Below the pieces are notes generated by a model. That model did not search any database. It was given only the letters and a program-made list of their open reading frames with translations, and was not told the origin of the DNA. A DNA stretch of 64,000 nucleotides, taken from NCBI RefSeq assembly GCF_001579805.1, contig NZ_CP014546.1, positions 6,386,001-6,450,000 of the forward strand. Reading direction: 5' to 3'. Positions 8,337 to 17,937 of the stretch are shown here, one piece after another; position 1 is the stretch's first letter; every line of letters begins with the position of its first letter. This stretch comes from Pseudomonas azotoformans (GTDB lineage: Bacteria > Pseudomonadota > Gammaproteobacteria > Pseudomonadales > Pseudomonadaceae). The translations under genes and the position numbers were made by a program.

Positions 8337-8365
8337 GGTTCAGCCCTGCCGATAAGGCAGGGCTG
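8337..8365 (-). repeat. Right copy of the 29-bp repeat flanking brnTA; hairpin at the 3' end of the acyltransferase-like gene
   Basis: Matches 7711-7739 at 27 of 29 positions. Here CAGCCCTGCC/GGCAGGGCTG form a 10-bp stem, and the copy contains the last codons and stop of the gene ending at 8340. The pair brackets the brnTA cassette. Confidence 0.75.
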
Positions 8366-9464
8366 CCCTCGCCTCCTGCGCATACGCCACAATCCCCACG
8401 CGCTCGCGCTCCAGAAAATCCTCAACCGCATTCTTCAAGCCCGGATGGCGCAGGTAGTGCCATGACCGTGTAATCACCGGCTCAAACCCACGGATCAACT
8501 TGTGCTCGCCCTGTGCCCCCGCATCGAAACGTTGCAGGCCATGAGCGATGGCGTAGTCCATGCCCTGGTAGAAACAGGTTTCGAAATGCAGGCGGTCGAA
8601 CTCTGCCAGGCAACCCCAGTAGCGGCCGTAGAAGCTGTCGCCGCCGATCAGGCTGAAGGCCATGGCCACCGGGCGTGTGCCTTGTTTGGCCAGGACCACG
8701 CGGATCGCTTCGGGCATGCGCTCGGCCAGCAGGCTGAAGAACGCGCGGGTCAGGTAAGGTGATTGGCGGCGGATCGCGTAGGTGTTGGCGTAGCAGGCGT
8801 AGACAAAATCCCACTGGGCTTCGCTCAGCTCATGGCCTTGCAGCCACTCGAAGTCGATGCCCTGCCCTGCCACTTGTTCGCGTTCTTTGCGCATCTGTTT
8901 GCGCTTGCGTGAACTCAGCGCATCGAGAAAATCCTGGAAGTCGCGGTAACCCCGGTTCTGCCAGTGAAACTGGCAGCCCAGGCGCTGCAGCCAGCCCGAT
9001 TGTTGGGCCAGTGCCGTATCGGCCAGTTCGTCGGTGAAGTTGATGTGGGCGCTGCAAAGCCCTTCGATTTCCAGGTAACCCGGCAGGCTCTTTAGCAGCT
9101 CTAGACCATCGTCTGCACTCGCCGCCAGCAGGCGTGGCCCACTGACCGGGCTGAACGGCACGGCGGTCAGCAACTTAGGGTAATACTCAATGCCTGCCCG
9201 CACGCAGGCATCCGCCCAGCCGTGATCAAACACGTACTCGCCGTAGGAATGCCACTTGCGGTAACTGGGCAGTGCCGCCACCAGCCGATCACCTTCCCAA
9301 TGCAGCAAATGCTCCGGTTGCCAGCCCGATTGCGGGCCCAGGCTCGCGCTGTCTTCCAATGCGCTCAGGAAGGCGTGCCGCACGAACGGCTGGGCCTGTG
9401 GCACCAGCGCATCCCAGGCTTGCGGGGCGATCTCGGACAGGCTGTCCAGGCGTTGCAACGGCAT
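8340..9464 (-). CDS. FemAB/GNAT-like acyltransferase (DUF482 family)
   Basis: 374 residues from the ATG at 9464, chosen because GAGG lies six bases upstream of it; an ATG six bases earlier has no spacing from that site. The protein has the FemAB/GNAT-like double fold: RKRKQMRKEREQVAGQGIDF, SPYLTRAFFSLLAERMP, and FYGRYWGCLAEFDRLHFETC are family landmarks. Annotated relatives are called peptidoglycan-biosynthesis or GNAT proteins, but I know of no demonstrated reaction. Its last codons lie within the 29-bp repeat that flanks brnTA. Confidence 0.8.
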   Translation of the reverse strand: MPLQRLDSLSEIAPQAWDALVPQAQPFVRHAFLSALEDSASLGPQSGWQPEHLLHWEGDRLVAALPSYRKWHSYGEYVFDHGWADACVRAGIEYYPKLLTAVPFSPVSGPRLLAASADDGLELLKSLPGYLEIEGLCSAHINFTDELADTALAQQSGWLQRLGCQFHWQNRGYRDFQDFLDALSSRKRKQMRKEREQVAGQGIDFEWLQGHELSEAQWDFVYACYANTYAIRRQSPYLTRAFFSLLAERMPEAIRVVLAKQGTRPVAMAFSLIGGDSFYGRYWGCLAEFDRLHFETCFYQGMDYAIAHGLQRFDAGAQGEHKLIRGFEPVITRSWHYLRHPGLKNAVEDFLERERVGIVAYAQEARAALPYRQG

Positions 9465-9582
9465 CGGCATCCTCACTACTTCAGGGCGTGAAAGCCTGGC
9501 GAGTATCGCTGATTGCCGGCCTCGGCACACCCCCGTTTCGCGCGACAAGGCTCTAAACCAATAGTTCCGAACATGAAAAATT

Positions 9583-9598
9583 TGTCATCTAGATGACA
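9583..9598. promoter_or_regulatory. Palindrome upstream of the porin gene
   Basis: TGTCATCTAGATGACA is a perfect 16-base palindrome, 150 bases before the porin start and about 120 bases before the divergent gene's start. It looks like a dimeric regulator site; the protein is unknown. Confidence 0.4.
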
Positions 9599-9747
9599 TC
9601 ACTTCGCCACTGCTCCGTCATAAACGATCGTGATACTGACGCCTGTTTTTAGAGCGCCTGGTTCTAGCAGGTGGTTATTTTTCCGTCCGTCATCGGTCGG
9701 TTGTGTCCTGGATGGTTTGCCATCCCTCCTCACTTTCGGAGATTGAT

Positions 9748-11094
9748 ATGCGTCTTGCTTCCACTAAAACTGCGGCGGTCCTGTGCGGCGGCCTGTTACT
9801 GGCCCTGAGCGTTCCGGCCAGCGCTGCAGTCGACGCTAAATTGCTCGACATGCTCAAGGCCAACGGCCAGATCACCAATGCTCAGTACAGCGAACTGCAA
9901 GCTGAACTGGCACGGGACCAGAAAGAGCAGCAGATCGCACGGCAAGCTCAACAAGAGACCAACGAACAGATCGCGGCCACCGCGAAGAAAACCAATGAGC
10001 TGAGCAGCTTCGACCAGAAGCTGGCCTGGGCGGCCAAGACTCAACTCAAGGGTGACGTGCGCTTCCGCCACGAAACCATCAAGATCGACGGCACCCCGAA
10101 CAACGGCGGCAAAGACAAGGATCGTGAACGCATCCGTGCTCGTCTGGGCGCCTACACCGAGATCAACTCACAGGTCGACACTGGCATCCGTATCGCCACC
10201 GGCAGCAGCGACGACGCCCGCTCCACCAACCAGGACCTGGACGGCTACTTCAACAAGAAGTCGATCTGGCTGGACCTTGGCTACATCGACTACCACCCGA
10301 CTCAAATCAAGAACCTGCACGTGATCGGCGGCAAAATGCTGCAACCGTGGGTCAGCATGGGCGACGTGATCTGGGATAGCGATATCAACCCGGAAGGCCT
10401 GGCCGTCACCTACAAATACCCACTGGGCAGCAGCGCCGAGCTGTTCGGCAGCCTGGGTAACTACAACCTCAAGGACAACGTCAACGGCGACGGCGTGCAA
10501 TTTCGCAACGACCTGCGCATGACGGCAGGCCAGTTGGGTTCGCGCTTCTCGCTGACCGACAACCTGAAACTGACCGTGGGCGGCAGCGTCTACGCGTTCC
10601 AGAACGATGAAGACAGCCGTTGCCCAACCGCTGGCTCCTTCCAATGCCTGACCCCGGCCGAAACCATCGCGAACACCACCGCCGGCAATGCCAGCGAGTA
10701 CCGTTTGTATGAAGGCTTCAGCCAAATCGACATCGGTGGCCTGGCTGTTCCGCTGTCGTTCTATGGCCAGTACGTGCAAAACACCAAAGCCACAGACAAA
10801 GATCAGGACACTGCCTGGTTGCTCGGTGCCAAGTCCAAGGTCTTTGGCTTCAACCTGGACTACAACTACCGCGACGTACAACGTTACGCAGTGGTCGGCG
10901 CGCTCACCGACTCGGACTTCGCCGGCGGCTTCACCGGTGCACGCGGCCACAAGTTCAAAGTCGGTTACGACATCGACAAGAACTTCGCGGTCGGCGCCAC
11001 TTACTTCCTGACCAAAGCGGACTACGCCAGCGCCCCTGGCTATCGCGATGCGAACGCCAATACCCTGCAGCTGGACGCAGAAGCCAAGTTCTAA
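9748..11094 (+). CDS. Outer-membrane porin (putative-porin family)
   Basis: 448 residues from the ATG at 9748 (GGAGA seven bases upstream). Residues 1 to about 26 are a signal peptide (LSVPASA cleavage). Residues about 30-90 are charged and Gln/Glu-rich (ELQAELARDQKEQQIARQAQ), a coiled-coil-like stalk; the rest alternates as beta strands and ends in LQLDAEAKF, with the terminal Phe typical of outer-membrane barrels. It fits the family often called putative porin (Porin_5-like) in pseudomonads. The substrate is unknown. Single gene with a conspicuous palindrome at 9583-9598 in its upstream region. Confidence 0.85.
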   Translation: MRLASTKTAAVLCGGLLLALSVPASAAVDAKLLDMLKANGQITNAQYSELQAELARDQKEQQIARQAQQETNEQIAATAKKTNELSSFDQKLAWAAKTQLKGDVRFRHETIKIDGTPNNGGKDKDRERIRARLGAYTEINSQVDTGIRIATGSSDDARSTNQDLDGYFNKKSIWLDLGYIDYHPTQIKNLHVIGGKMLQPWVSMGDVIWDSDINPEGLAVTYKYPLGSSAELFGSLGNYNLKDNVNGDGVQFRNDLRMTAGQLGSRFSLTDNLKLTVGGSVYAFQNDEDSRCPTAGSFQCLTPAETIANTTAGNASEYRLYEGFSQIDIGGLAVPLSFYGQYVQNTKATDKDQDTAWLLGAKSKVFGFNLDYNYRDVQRYAVVGALTDSDFAGGFTGARGHKFKVGYDIDKNFAVGATYFLTKADYASAPGYRDANANTLQLDAEAKF

Positions 11095-11110
11095 ATCTAA
11101 GTGTTAAAAG

Positions 11111-11192
11111 CCTTGGGCCAGGACGGCCCGAGGTCGCTGCAACAGTCTTGCGTGGGTGGATCGGTCCCCATCATCCGTCCGACCATCCACGC
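11111..11192. terminator. Two hairpins between the convergent porin and anti-sigma genes
   Basis: CCTTGGGCC/GGCCCGAGG (11111-11133, one G-T pair) and GCGTGGGTGG/CCATCCACGC (11150-11192, one G-T pair) are both strong stems. They sit in the 106-bp gap between genes that end towards each other, so they probably stop transcription from both sides. Neither has a long T-run. Confidence 0.5.
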
Positions 11193-11200
11193 GAGCCTGC

Positions 11201-11446
11201 TTATTCCCCGCCTTTGTGATCCTTGAGTCGCTCTTGCGCCAACCGCTGCGCCAAGGCCTCCACACCCTCTACCGGTTCATCCGGCATTATCTTCAGCGTC
11301 GCCTGCATCAGGCGCATCTGGCGGATAAACCGACGGCAGTTCGGGCAGAACATCAAGTGATGACGCACCAGCAGACGCTCGCGAAAGGTCAATTGCCCAT
11401 CGAGATAGTCACTGGAACGTGCCACTTGTTCTTTACAGGTCAACAT
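11201..11446 (-). CDS. Zinc-binding anti-sigma factor
   Basis: 81 residues. CKEQ near the N-terminus and HHLMFCPNC (H-x3-C-x2-C) form the zinc-binding anti-sigma motif found in RsrA/ChrR-type proteins and zf-HC2 domains. It has no membrane segment, so it should act in the cytoplasm, holding the sigma factor encoded just upstream. Its start overlaps the end of the sigma gene by seven bases, indicating coupled translation. The signal that releases the sigma factor, possibly redox or metal, is not evident. Confidence 0.87.
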   Translation of the reverse strand: MLTCKEQVARSSDYLDGQLTFRERLLVRHHLMFCPNCRRFIRQMRLMQATLKIMPDEPVEGVEALAQRLAQERLKDHKGGE

Positions 11447-12054
11447 TCGCCCGTTTCCTCAAAATGCTCCACCGTGGCGAAGACTTTAAGCCGTGCTCGA
11501 TGCAACAGCACACGGACATTGGAGAGCGACAGCGTCAGAAGATTACAGATCTCTTCCAACTCCAAGCCCTGGCGCTCACGCAGCACCAGCACGCTGCTCT
11601 GCAACTCAGACAGACTCAGCAATGTATGCTCCAGGCATTTACGCAGCTCATCCTCGGTCAGCAGGGCTTCCGGGGTGTCCTGGTGCCAGGCGTAGGGGGC
11701 GACGGCCCAGTGGCCATCGTCGGGGGAAAAGCGATCATCACCAATCGTGCCATGGGGCGAAGGCAGGTCGTCGAGCAACACTTCGCGACGATTCTGCTTA
11801 TAGCGCCCCTTGGCGGCGTTGGCGGTGATGGTCAGCAGCCAGGTCTTGAGGCTGGAACGCCCTTCGAACTTGGCCAGGTTGCGCACCACCGACAGCCAGG
11901 CATCTTGCACGACTTCGTCGGCGTGACGCTGGCCGACAATGGCATAAGCCACCGCCCGCATGGCGCTCTGGTAGGTGGTGACCAATTCCTTGTAGGCCCG
12001 CTGCTCACCCTTGAGCAGGCGTTCAAGCAGGTGCGCGTCGTCCGCTGCTGCCAT
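11440..12054 (-). CDS. ECF-family RNA polymerase sigma factor
   Basis: 204 residues. Region 2 (AVAYAIVGQRHADEVVQDAWLS) and region 4 (LQSSVLVLRERQGLELEEIC, then LSNVRVLLHRAR) are clear, with a long acidic linker (residues about 100-135) between them. ECF sigmas redirect RNA polymerase to a small regulon. It forms an operon with the cytoplasmic zinc anti-sigma factor that follows. P. aeruginosa has an ECF sigma gene next to the FabH-like gene in the same order, so this is probably core. Starts at the ATG 12054 with GAGG six bases upstream. Confidence 0.9.
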   Translation of the reverse strand: MAAADDAHLLERLLKGEQRAYKELVTTYQSAMRAVAYAIVGQRHADEVVQDAWLSVVRNLAKFEGRSSLKTWLLTITANAAKGRYKQNRREVLLDDLPSPHGTIGDDRFSPDDGHWAVAPYAWHQDTPEALLTEDELRKCLEHTLLSLSELQSSVLVLRERQGLELEEICNLLTLSLSNVRVLLHRARLKVFATVEHFEETGEC

Positions 12055-12071
12055 TCAAGACCTCGATTGTC

Positions 12072-13193
12072 TTAGCGTTTGCGCAGGATCACGCTGCCGA
12101 TCGAATAGCCCGCGCCAAACGAGCTGAGTACCGCCACGGAGCCCTTGGTCAAATCATCCTGGTATTTGTGGAATGCAATGACAGAGCCCGCCGAGCTGGT
12201 ATTGGCGTAAGTATCGAGGATCACCGGCGCTTCTTCCACCGAGGCTTCGCGGCCCAGCAGTTTCTTCACGATCAGGTGGTTCATGCTCAGGTTGGCCTGA
12301 TGCAGCCAGAAGCGCTTCACATCAGCTACGTTCAGCTGGTTTTCTTGCAAATGCACGCCGATCAGCTCGGCCACCATCGGGCACACATCGCGGAATACCT
12401 TGCGGCCTTCCTGCACGAACAGCTTGTCGGGCGCGCCGATGCCTTCTTCCGCCGTGCGGTTGAGGAAACCGAAGTTGTTGCGGATGTTATTCGAGAACTT
12501 GGTCAGCAGCTTGGTGCTCACCACATCGAACTGATGCTCGGAAGTCGCCAGGTCGGCGCGCTCCAGGACCACGGCAGTGGCCGCGTCGCCAAAGATGAAG
12601 TGGCTGTCACGGTCGCGGAAATTCAGGTGGCCGGTGCAGACTTCCGGGTTGACCATCAGAATCGCCCGCGCCTGGCCCAGTTGGATGCTGTTGGCGGCGT
12701 TCTGGATGCCGAAGGTGGCCGAGGAACACGCCACGTTCATGTCAAAACCAAAACCTTGGATACCCAGGGCTTCCTGGACTTCAATGGCGATAGCCGGGTA
12801 GGCGCGTTGCAGGTTGGAGCACGCGACAATCACACCGTCGATGTCGGCGGCGGTCTTGCCGGCGCGTTGCAGGGCCTGTTCGGCAGCACCGACGGCCATC
12901 TGGCAGAGCACCGACCATTCATCGTTGCTGCGCTCGGGCAGGCGTGGAGCCATGCGCTGCGGGTCGAGAATGCCGTCCTTGTCCATCACGAAACGGCTCT
13001 TGATACCCGAGGCTTTTTCGATAAAGGCTGCACTGGATTCGGTCAGCGGCTGCACGTCACCGCGCTCGATGTCGGCGGCGTTGTCGCTGTTGAACTGATG
13101 CACGTAGGCATTGAAAGACTGCACCAGCTCTTCGTTGGAGATGCTGTTGGCCGGGGTGTACAGGCCAGTGCCGCTGATGACGACGTTATGCAC
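12072..13193 (-). CDS. 3-oxoacyl-ACP synthase III family protein (FabH-like)
   Basis: 373 residues from a GTG at 13193, with AGAGGAA seven bases upstream; the longer frame has no such signal. The thiolase-fold triad is intact: Cys in NVACSSATFG, His in FWLHQANLSMN, Asn in TYANTSSAGS. FabH-type enzymes condense an acyl-CoA with malonyl-ACP. In P. aeruginosa the gene in this position (PA3286) has been reported to divert beta-oxidation octanoyl-CoA into fatty-acid synthesis; by position and length this is the likely counterpart, but substrate range is inferred. It lies upstream of the ECF sigma pair with 17 bp between. Confidence 0.87.
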   Translation of the reverse strand: MHNVVISGTGLYTPANSISNEELVQSFNAYVHQFNSDNAADIERGDVQPLTESSAAFIEKASGIKSRFVMDKDGILDPQRMAPRLPERSNDEWSVLCQMAVGAAEQALQRAGKTAADIDGVIVACSNLQRAYPAIAIEVQEALGIQGFGFDMNVACSSATFGIQNAANSIQLGQARAILMVNPEVCTGHLNFRDRDSHFIFGDAATAVVLERADLATSEHQFDVVSTKLLTKFSNNIRNNFGFLNRTAEEGIGAPDKLFVQEGRKVFRDVCPMVAELIGVHLQENQLNVADVKRFWLHQANLSMNHLIVKKLLGREASVEEAPVILDTYANTSSAGSVIAFHKYQDDLTKGSVAVLSSFGAGYSIGSVILRKR

Positions 13194-13439
13194 GGTCGTT
13201 CCTCTAAATCTGTCAGGCAGAAGATATTGGTACCGTCGTACCAAACTATAAGTAGTTCGATCCCGCCCAGCGGACATCAAACTGGCATCGCTTTATTCCA
13301 TCGCGTCGCAGCCCTTCACGACGATCCCGGCATTTATAACCGCGAAGTTTGCCACAAACCCTGGGATTTGGCGCCATATGCCAGATAAACGCCCTTGTCA
13401 GAGGCTTACACATAACCCTGTGGTGAACGACGGTGTGGG

Positions 13440-16400
13440 TCAAGCTTCGACCAGGCTCCATTGCTTGCTCAAACGCTTGTCGGAAATCGGTACTTTGGTG
13501 CCCAGTTGCTGGCCAAACAACGACACGCGATATTCCTCCAGCCACCAGCGATAGAGCTCCAGCTGAGGGTCGCGCTTGCCTTCCTGGGCATGCTTTTTCA
13601 GGCGATTTTCGTACTGCGTCCACAAACCGGCCAGTTCGCCGCTCCACACCCGATCCTTTTGCACCTGGCTTGGCAGTTTCTCCAGGCGCAACTCGATGGC
13701 CTTGAGGTAACGCGGCAATTCCTTGAACCACTGCGCCGGGGTTTCCCGCACGAAACCGGGGTACACCAGGTAGCTCAGTTGCTGCTTGATGTCGTTCAGG
13801 GCCACGGCCTGGGCGAGGTCAATCTTGCCTTTGAAGCGCTTTTGCAGGCCGTGCCACAGTTTCAGCACATCGAGGGTCAAGCGCGCCAGGCGCTCGGCGT
13901 GTTCGGTCCAACTGCCGCGCTTACGCTCGGCCAAGGCGGCCAGGCCCGCGCCATCACGCGGCAGGTTGGCTTCGCCTTCGAGTACACAGGTGTCGAGGCT
14001 GGCCAGCAGGATGTCTTCCACCAGCGCATCGATGCGGCCCAATTCGCGATACATCAGACCCAGTTCGGTCAGGCCCGGCAATTTGCCACGCAGGAATTTC
14101 GCCGGTTCCGCCAGTTGTTGCATCAGCAAACGCTGCAACGCGCGGCGATGCTGGAACTCCGCCTCGGCAGCCGTGGAGAAACGCCCTTCCTTGACCGTGC
14201 CGTTTTCTTCCACCAACGCCGGATACACCGTCATCGACAGCCCGGCGATCTTCTGTTGAGTCTTTTCCGCCACCGCGGCAAACACCTTGGCTTCCACCGG
14301 CTGTTGGCTTTTCGCGGTTTGTGGCACGGCCAGCGCGGCCTGGCTGGCCTCGGCAAAACGTGCCGTCAGTTCGGCCAGGTCGCGACCTTCGCCGAGGAAC
14401 TTGCCTTGGCCATCGACCACCTCCAGGTTCATCTTCAGGTGGCTTTCGACCTGCTGCGCGGCTTCGGCCCAGGCTTCATCGCTGACCCGCGCCCCGGTCA
14501 TGCGCAGCAATTCGCGGCCCAGCGCCTGAGGCAACGAGCCCTGGCCAAACTCGATGCGTTGCAGCGCAGCCTTTACGAAGTCCGGCACCGGCACGAAGTT
14601 CTTGCGCAGCGCTTTGGGCAGGTTACGCACCAAGGCAATGCACTTGGCTTCGATCACCCCCGGCACCAGCCATTCCAGGCGCTCTGGCGGCAACGCTGGC
14701 AAAAGCGGCGCCGGCACGCGCAGGGTCACACCGTCACGCGGGTGGTTGGGTTCGAAGTGGTAACTTAGTGCCAGTTCCAGGTCGCCCAGGTGCAGGGTAT
14801 CCGGATAATGCGCGGCGGTGACTTCACTGGCCTCACGGGCCAGTACGTCCTCTTCGCGCATGATCAGCAGTTGCGGGTCTTTCTGGCTGTTGACCTTGTA
14901 CCAGCTGTCGAAGGTCGCGGTCTGGTGGATCTCCGCCGGCAACCGCGCGTCGTAGAAGGCGAACAGGGTTTCTTCGTCCGCCAGGATGTCGCGACGGCGC
15001 GCCTTGGCTTCCAGTTCGTCGAGTTGCTCCAGCAGTTGCTGGTTGGCCGTGAGGCACTTGGCTCGCGACTGGATCTCGCCACGCACCAGGCCTTCGCGGA
15101 TAAACAACTCGCGAGACACCACCGGGTCAATCGGCCCGTAATGCACCGGGCGACGCCCGACCACAATCAGCCCGAACAGGGTGATCTGCTCAAAAGCTAC
15201 CACCTGGCCACGCTTCTTCTCCCAATGGGGTTCGAAGTGGTTTTTCTTGATCAAATGCCCGGCCAGCGGCTCGATCCAGTCGGCGTCGATCTTGGCGACC
15301 ATGCGCGCATACAGCTTGGTGGTTTCCACCAGCTCGGCGGTCATCAGCCATTGCGGACGCTTCTTGCCGATGCCCGAGGACGGGTGAATCCAGAAACGGC
15401 GCTGGCGTGCGCCGAGGTAATCGCCGTCTTCGGTTTTCTGGCCGATCTGGCTGAGCAGGCCGGACAGCACCGCCTTGTGCAGTTTCGGGAAATCCGCCGG
15501 CTCTTTATTGACGGTCAGCTGCATGTCGCGGCAGATCAGGCTCAACTGGCGATGGGAGTCGCGCCACTCGCGCAAACGCAGGTAGTTGAGGAAGTTCTTG
15601 CGGCACCAGTTGCGCAACGGGCTCGCTGTCAGCTCCTGGCGCTGCTCTTCAAAACCGCGCCACAGATTGACCAACCCGGCGAAGTCCGAATCCGGATCTT
15701 TCCACTGTGCGTGCGCCTGGTCAGCCGCCTGTTGGCGCTCCGGCGGACGCTCGCGCGGGTCCTGGATCGACATGGCGCTGGCGACGATCAGTACTTCCTG
15801 CAAGCTGCCGAGCTTGGCGGCTTCCAGCAGCATGCGGCCCATGCGCGGGTCCACCGGCAGGCGCGCCAACTGACGGCCCAATGGCGTGAGCTGGCTGTTG
15901 CGGTCCACCGCCGACAGCTCTTGCAGCAAGTTGAAACCGTCGCTGATGGCCTTGCCGTCCGGCGGCTCGATAAACGGGAAATCGGTGATCTCGCCGAGAC
16001 GCAGGTGCAGCATCTGCAAGATCACGGCCGCGAGGTTGGTGCGCAGGATCTCGGGGTCGGTAAATTCCGGACGCCCGATAAAATCCTCTTCACTGTACAA
16101 GCGGATGCAGATGCCCGGTTCAACACGGCCGCAACGGCCTTTACGCTGGTTGGCACTGGCCTGGGAGATCGCCTCGATCGGCAGGCGCTGCACCTTGGCG
16201 CGGTAGCTGTAGCGGCTGATGCGCGCGGTGCCGCTGTCGATCACATAACGAATGCCCGGCACCGTCAGCGAGGTTTCCGCGACGTTGGTCGCCAGCACCA
16301 CGCGCCGGCCCGGATGCGACTGGAAAATGCGCTGCTGTTCAGCCGGCGATAGCCGCGCATACAGCGGCAGGATTTCGGTGTGCTTGAGCTGGGCCTTGCG

Positions 16401-17351
16401 CAGCATGTCGGCGGCGTCGCGAATCTCGCGCTCGCCGGGCAGGAACACCAGCACATCGCCAGGGCTGCGCCGCTCGCTGCGCTCATAGGCGGCGATTTCA
16501 TCGAGTGTGGCGAGGATCGCCTGGTCAACGGTCAAGTCATCCTCGACGCGGTTGCCCTCCTCGTCCTGTTCCAGGGTCAGCGGGCGATACCAGATGTCCA
16601 CCGGAAAGGTGCGGCCCGACACTTCGACAATCGGCGCGTCGTCGAAATGCTTGGAAAACCGCTCCAGGTCGATGGTTGCCGAGGTGATGATGACTTTGAG
16701 GTCCGGACGACGCGGCAGCAGGGTCTTCAGGTAGCCCAGCAGGAAGTCGATGTTCAGGCTGCGTTCGTGCGCTTCATCGACGATGATCGTGTCGTAGCGT
16801 TCCAGGTAGCGATCGTTCTGGGTTTCCGCCAGCAGGATGCCGTCGGTCATCAGCTTGATCAGGGTATTGGAATCGCTCTGGTCTTCAAAACGTACCTGAT
16901 AGCCGACCAACGCGCCCAACGGCGTGGCCAACTCCTCGGCCACCCGACTGGCAACGCTGCGTGCCGCAATTCGCCGTGGCTGGGTGTGACCGATCAGGCC
17001 GAATTGGCCACGACCGATTTCCAGGCAGATCTTCGGCAACTGGGTGGTCTTACCCGAGCCGGTCTCACCGGCAATGATCAGCACCTGGTGCTTGTTCAGC
17101 GCCTCTTTGATCTCATCACGCTTGGCCGCAATCGGCAGGCTGTCGTCATAACGGATCACCGGCACGCTGGCACGACGCGCCGTGACCTGGGCGCAAGACG
17201 CCTGCATGCGCGCAACCCACTGCGCCAGCTTTTCCTCGTCGGGCTTCTTGCGCAGCTCAAGCAACTGCCGCCGCAAGCGGTGGCGGTCGGCGAGCATAGC
17301 GTGATCGAGGGTCTTGAGCAGTTGGTCGATAGTGGGCGCTTGGTCGGTCAT
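13440..17351 (-). CDS. hrpA: ATP-dependent RNA helicase HrpA
   Basis: 1303 residues, normal for the full-length bacterial HrpA. The DEAH-box core is at the N-terminus: Walker A GETGSGKTTQLPK (about residue 95), DEAH in VDEAHERSLNID, SAT motif TSATIDLERF, and the QRKGRCGRVEPG motif VI. The helicase-associated and OB-like domains follow, and then the long C-terminal extension specific to HrpA. In E. coli HrpA acts on mRNA processing and rescues stalled or collided ribosomes. Single gene. Confidence 0.95.
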   Translation of the reverse strand: MTDQAPTIDQLLKTLDHAMLADRHRLRRQLLELRKKPDEEKLAQWVARMQASCAQVTARRASVPVIRYDDSLPIAAKRDEIKEALNKHQVLIIAGETGSGKTTQLPKICLEIGRGQFGLIGHTQPRRIAARSVASRVAEELATPLGALVGYQVRFEDQSDSNTLIKLMTDGILLAETQNDRYLERYDTIIVDEAHERSLNIDFLLGYLKTLLPRRPDLKVIITSATIDLERFSKHFDDAPIVEVSGRTFPVDIWYRPLTLEQDEEGNRVEDDLTVDQAILATLDEIAAYERSERRSPGDVLVFLPGEREIRDAADMLRKAQLKHTEILPLYARLSPAEQQRIFQSHPGRRVVLATNVAETSLTVPGIRYVIDSGTARISRYSYRAKVQRLPIEAISQASANQRKGRCGRVEPGICIRLYSEEDFIGRPEFTDPEILRTNLAAVILQMLHLRLGEITDFPFIEPPDGKAISDGFNLLQELSAVDRNSQLTPLGRQLARLPVDPRMGRMLLEAAKLGSLQEVLIVASAMSIQDPRERPPERQQAADQAHAQWKDPDSDFAGLVNLWRGFEEQRQELTASPLRNWCRKNFLNYLRLREWRDSHRQLSLICRDMQLTVNKEPADFPKLHKAVLSGLLSQIGQKTEDGDYLGARQRRFWIHPSSGIGKKRPQWLMTAELVETTKLYARMVAKIDADWIEPLAGHLIKKNHFEPHWEKKRGQVVAFEQITLFGLIVVGRRPVHYGPIDPVVSRELFIREGLVRGEIQSRAKCLTANQQLLEQLDELEAKARRRDILADEETLFAFYDARLPAEIHQTATFDSWYKVNSQKDPQLLIMREEDVLAREASEVTAAHYPDTLHLGDLELALSYHFEPNHPRDGVTLRVPAPLLPALPPERLEWLVPGVIEAKCIALVRNLPKALRKNFVPVPDFVKAALQRIEFGQGSLPQALGRELLRMTGARVSDEAWAEAAQQVESHLKMNLEVVDGQGKFLGEGRDLAELTARFAEASQAALAVPQTAKSQQPVEAKVFAAVAEKTQQKIAGLSMTVYPALVEENGTVKEGRFSTAAEAEFQHRRALQRLLMQQLAEPAKFLRGKLPGLTELGLMYRELGRIDALVEDILLASLDTCVLEGEANLPRDGAGLAALAERKRGSWTEHAERLARLTLDVLKLWHGLQKRFKGKIDLAQAVALNDIKQQLSYLVYPGFVRETPAQWFKELPRYLKAIELRLEKLPSQVQKDRVWSGELAGLWTQYENRLKKHAQEGKRDPQLELYRWWLEEYRVSLFGQQLGTKVPISDKRLSKQWSLVEA

Positions 17352-17631
17352 CAGGGTGGCAAAGGTCTTCTGGGTGAGGCAGGGCGCGCCTGCATAACGG
17401 TGGACGGAAAAAACGAGGGGCGATTGTCGCAGATTTCTACATTTCTGGAGATGTTCAGTCAGTGACTGGCCTCGTCGCGCCTGTGAATGAACATATTTCT
17501 TACGAGAGAAAGTCGCTCATCCGACCATCTCACCATGCAAATCCGATGGTTTGAGTGACGTACGCAGGGCCAAATCAACCTGCCAGAAGCCATTGGCAGA
17601 TCGCTGTATCGTTCATGAAACCGGAGCTTTT

Positions 17632-17886
17632 ATGCCTATCGATTCGACAAACAGCCAACCTTATCTACCCAGCTACTCTGTATCCATGCAGGCCCAACCG
17701 CGCTCGGCAGCGTCGCAACCACCGCCCAAATATGAGTTCCCGCCCGCCTACACAGAAAAGCCGTCGTCCAACGCAGCCCCGCAGAGCGCGTCGACACCGC
17801 CCACCAATTTGACGGCCAATCGAATCTCGAATTTCCACACGACCAGTCAGGCAGTACGCGGCATGAATTTCATGAGCAGCCTGTAA
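17632..17886 (+). CDS. Small Ser/Thr/Pro-rich protein, MPIDS-type N-terminus (unknown)
   Basis: 84 residues from the ATG at 17632 with GGAGC six bases upstream. Starts MPIDSTNSQPYLPSYSVS and is rich in Ser, Pro, Asn and Thr with no signal peptide or membrane segment, so it is probably disordered. It shares its first five residues and its codon style with the gene 51 bp downstream, and I read the pair as related by their N-termini. Low hydrophobicity and this composition resemble N-terminal secretion regions of effectors, but there is no experimental link. No family recognised. Confidence 0.6.
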   Translation: MPIDSTNSQPYLPSYSVSMQAQPRSAASQPPPKYEFPPAYTEKPSSNAAPQSASTPPTNLTANRISNFHTTSQAVRGMNFMSSL

Positions 17887-17937
17887 CTCAACGGCAAAAA
17901 CCTGATTGATATCGCCTTTGACGCCCGAGGAATTCTT

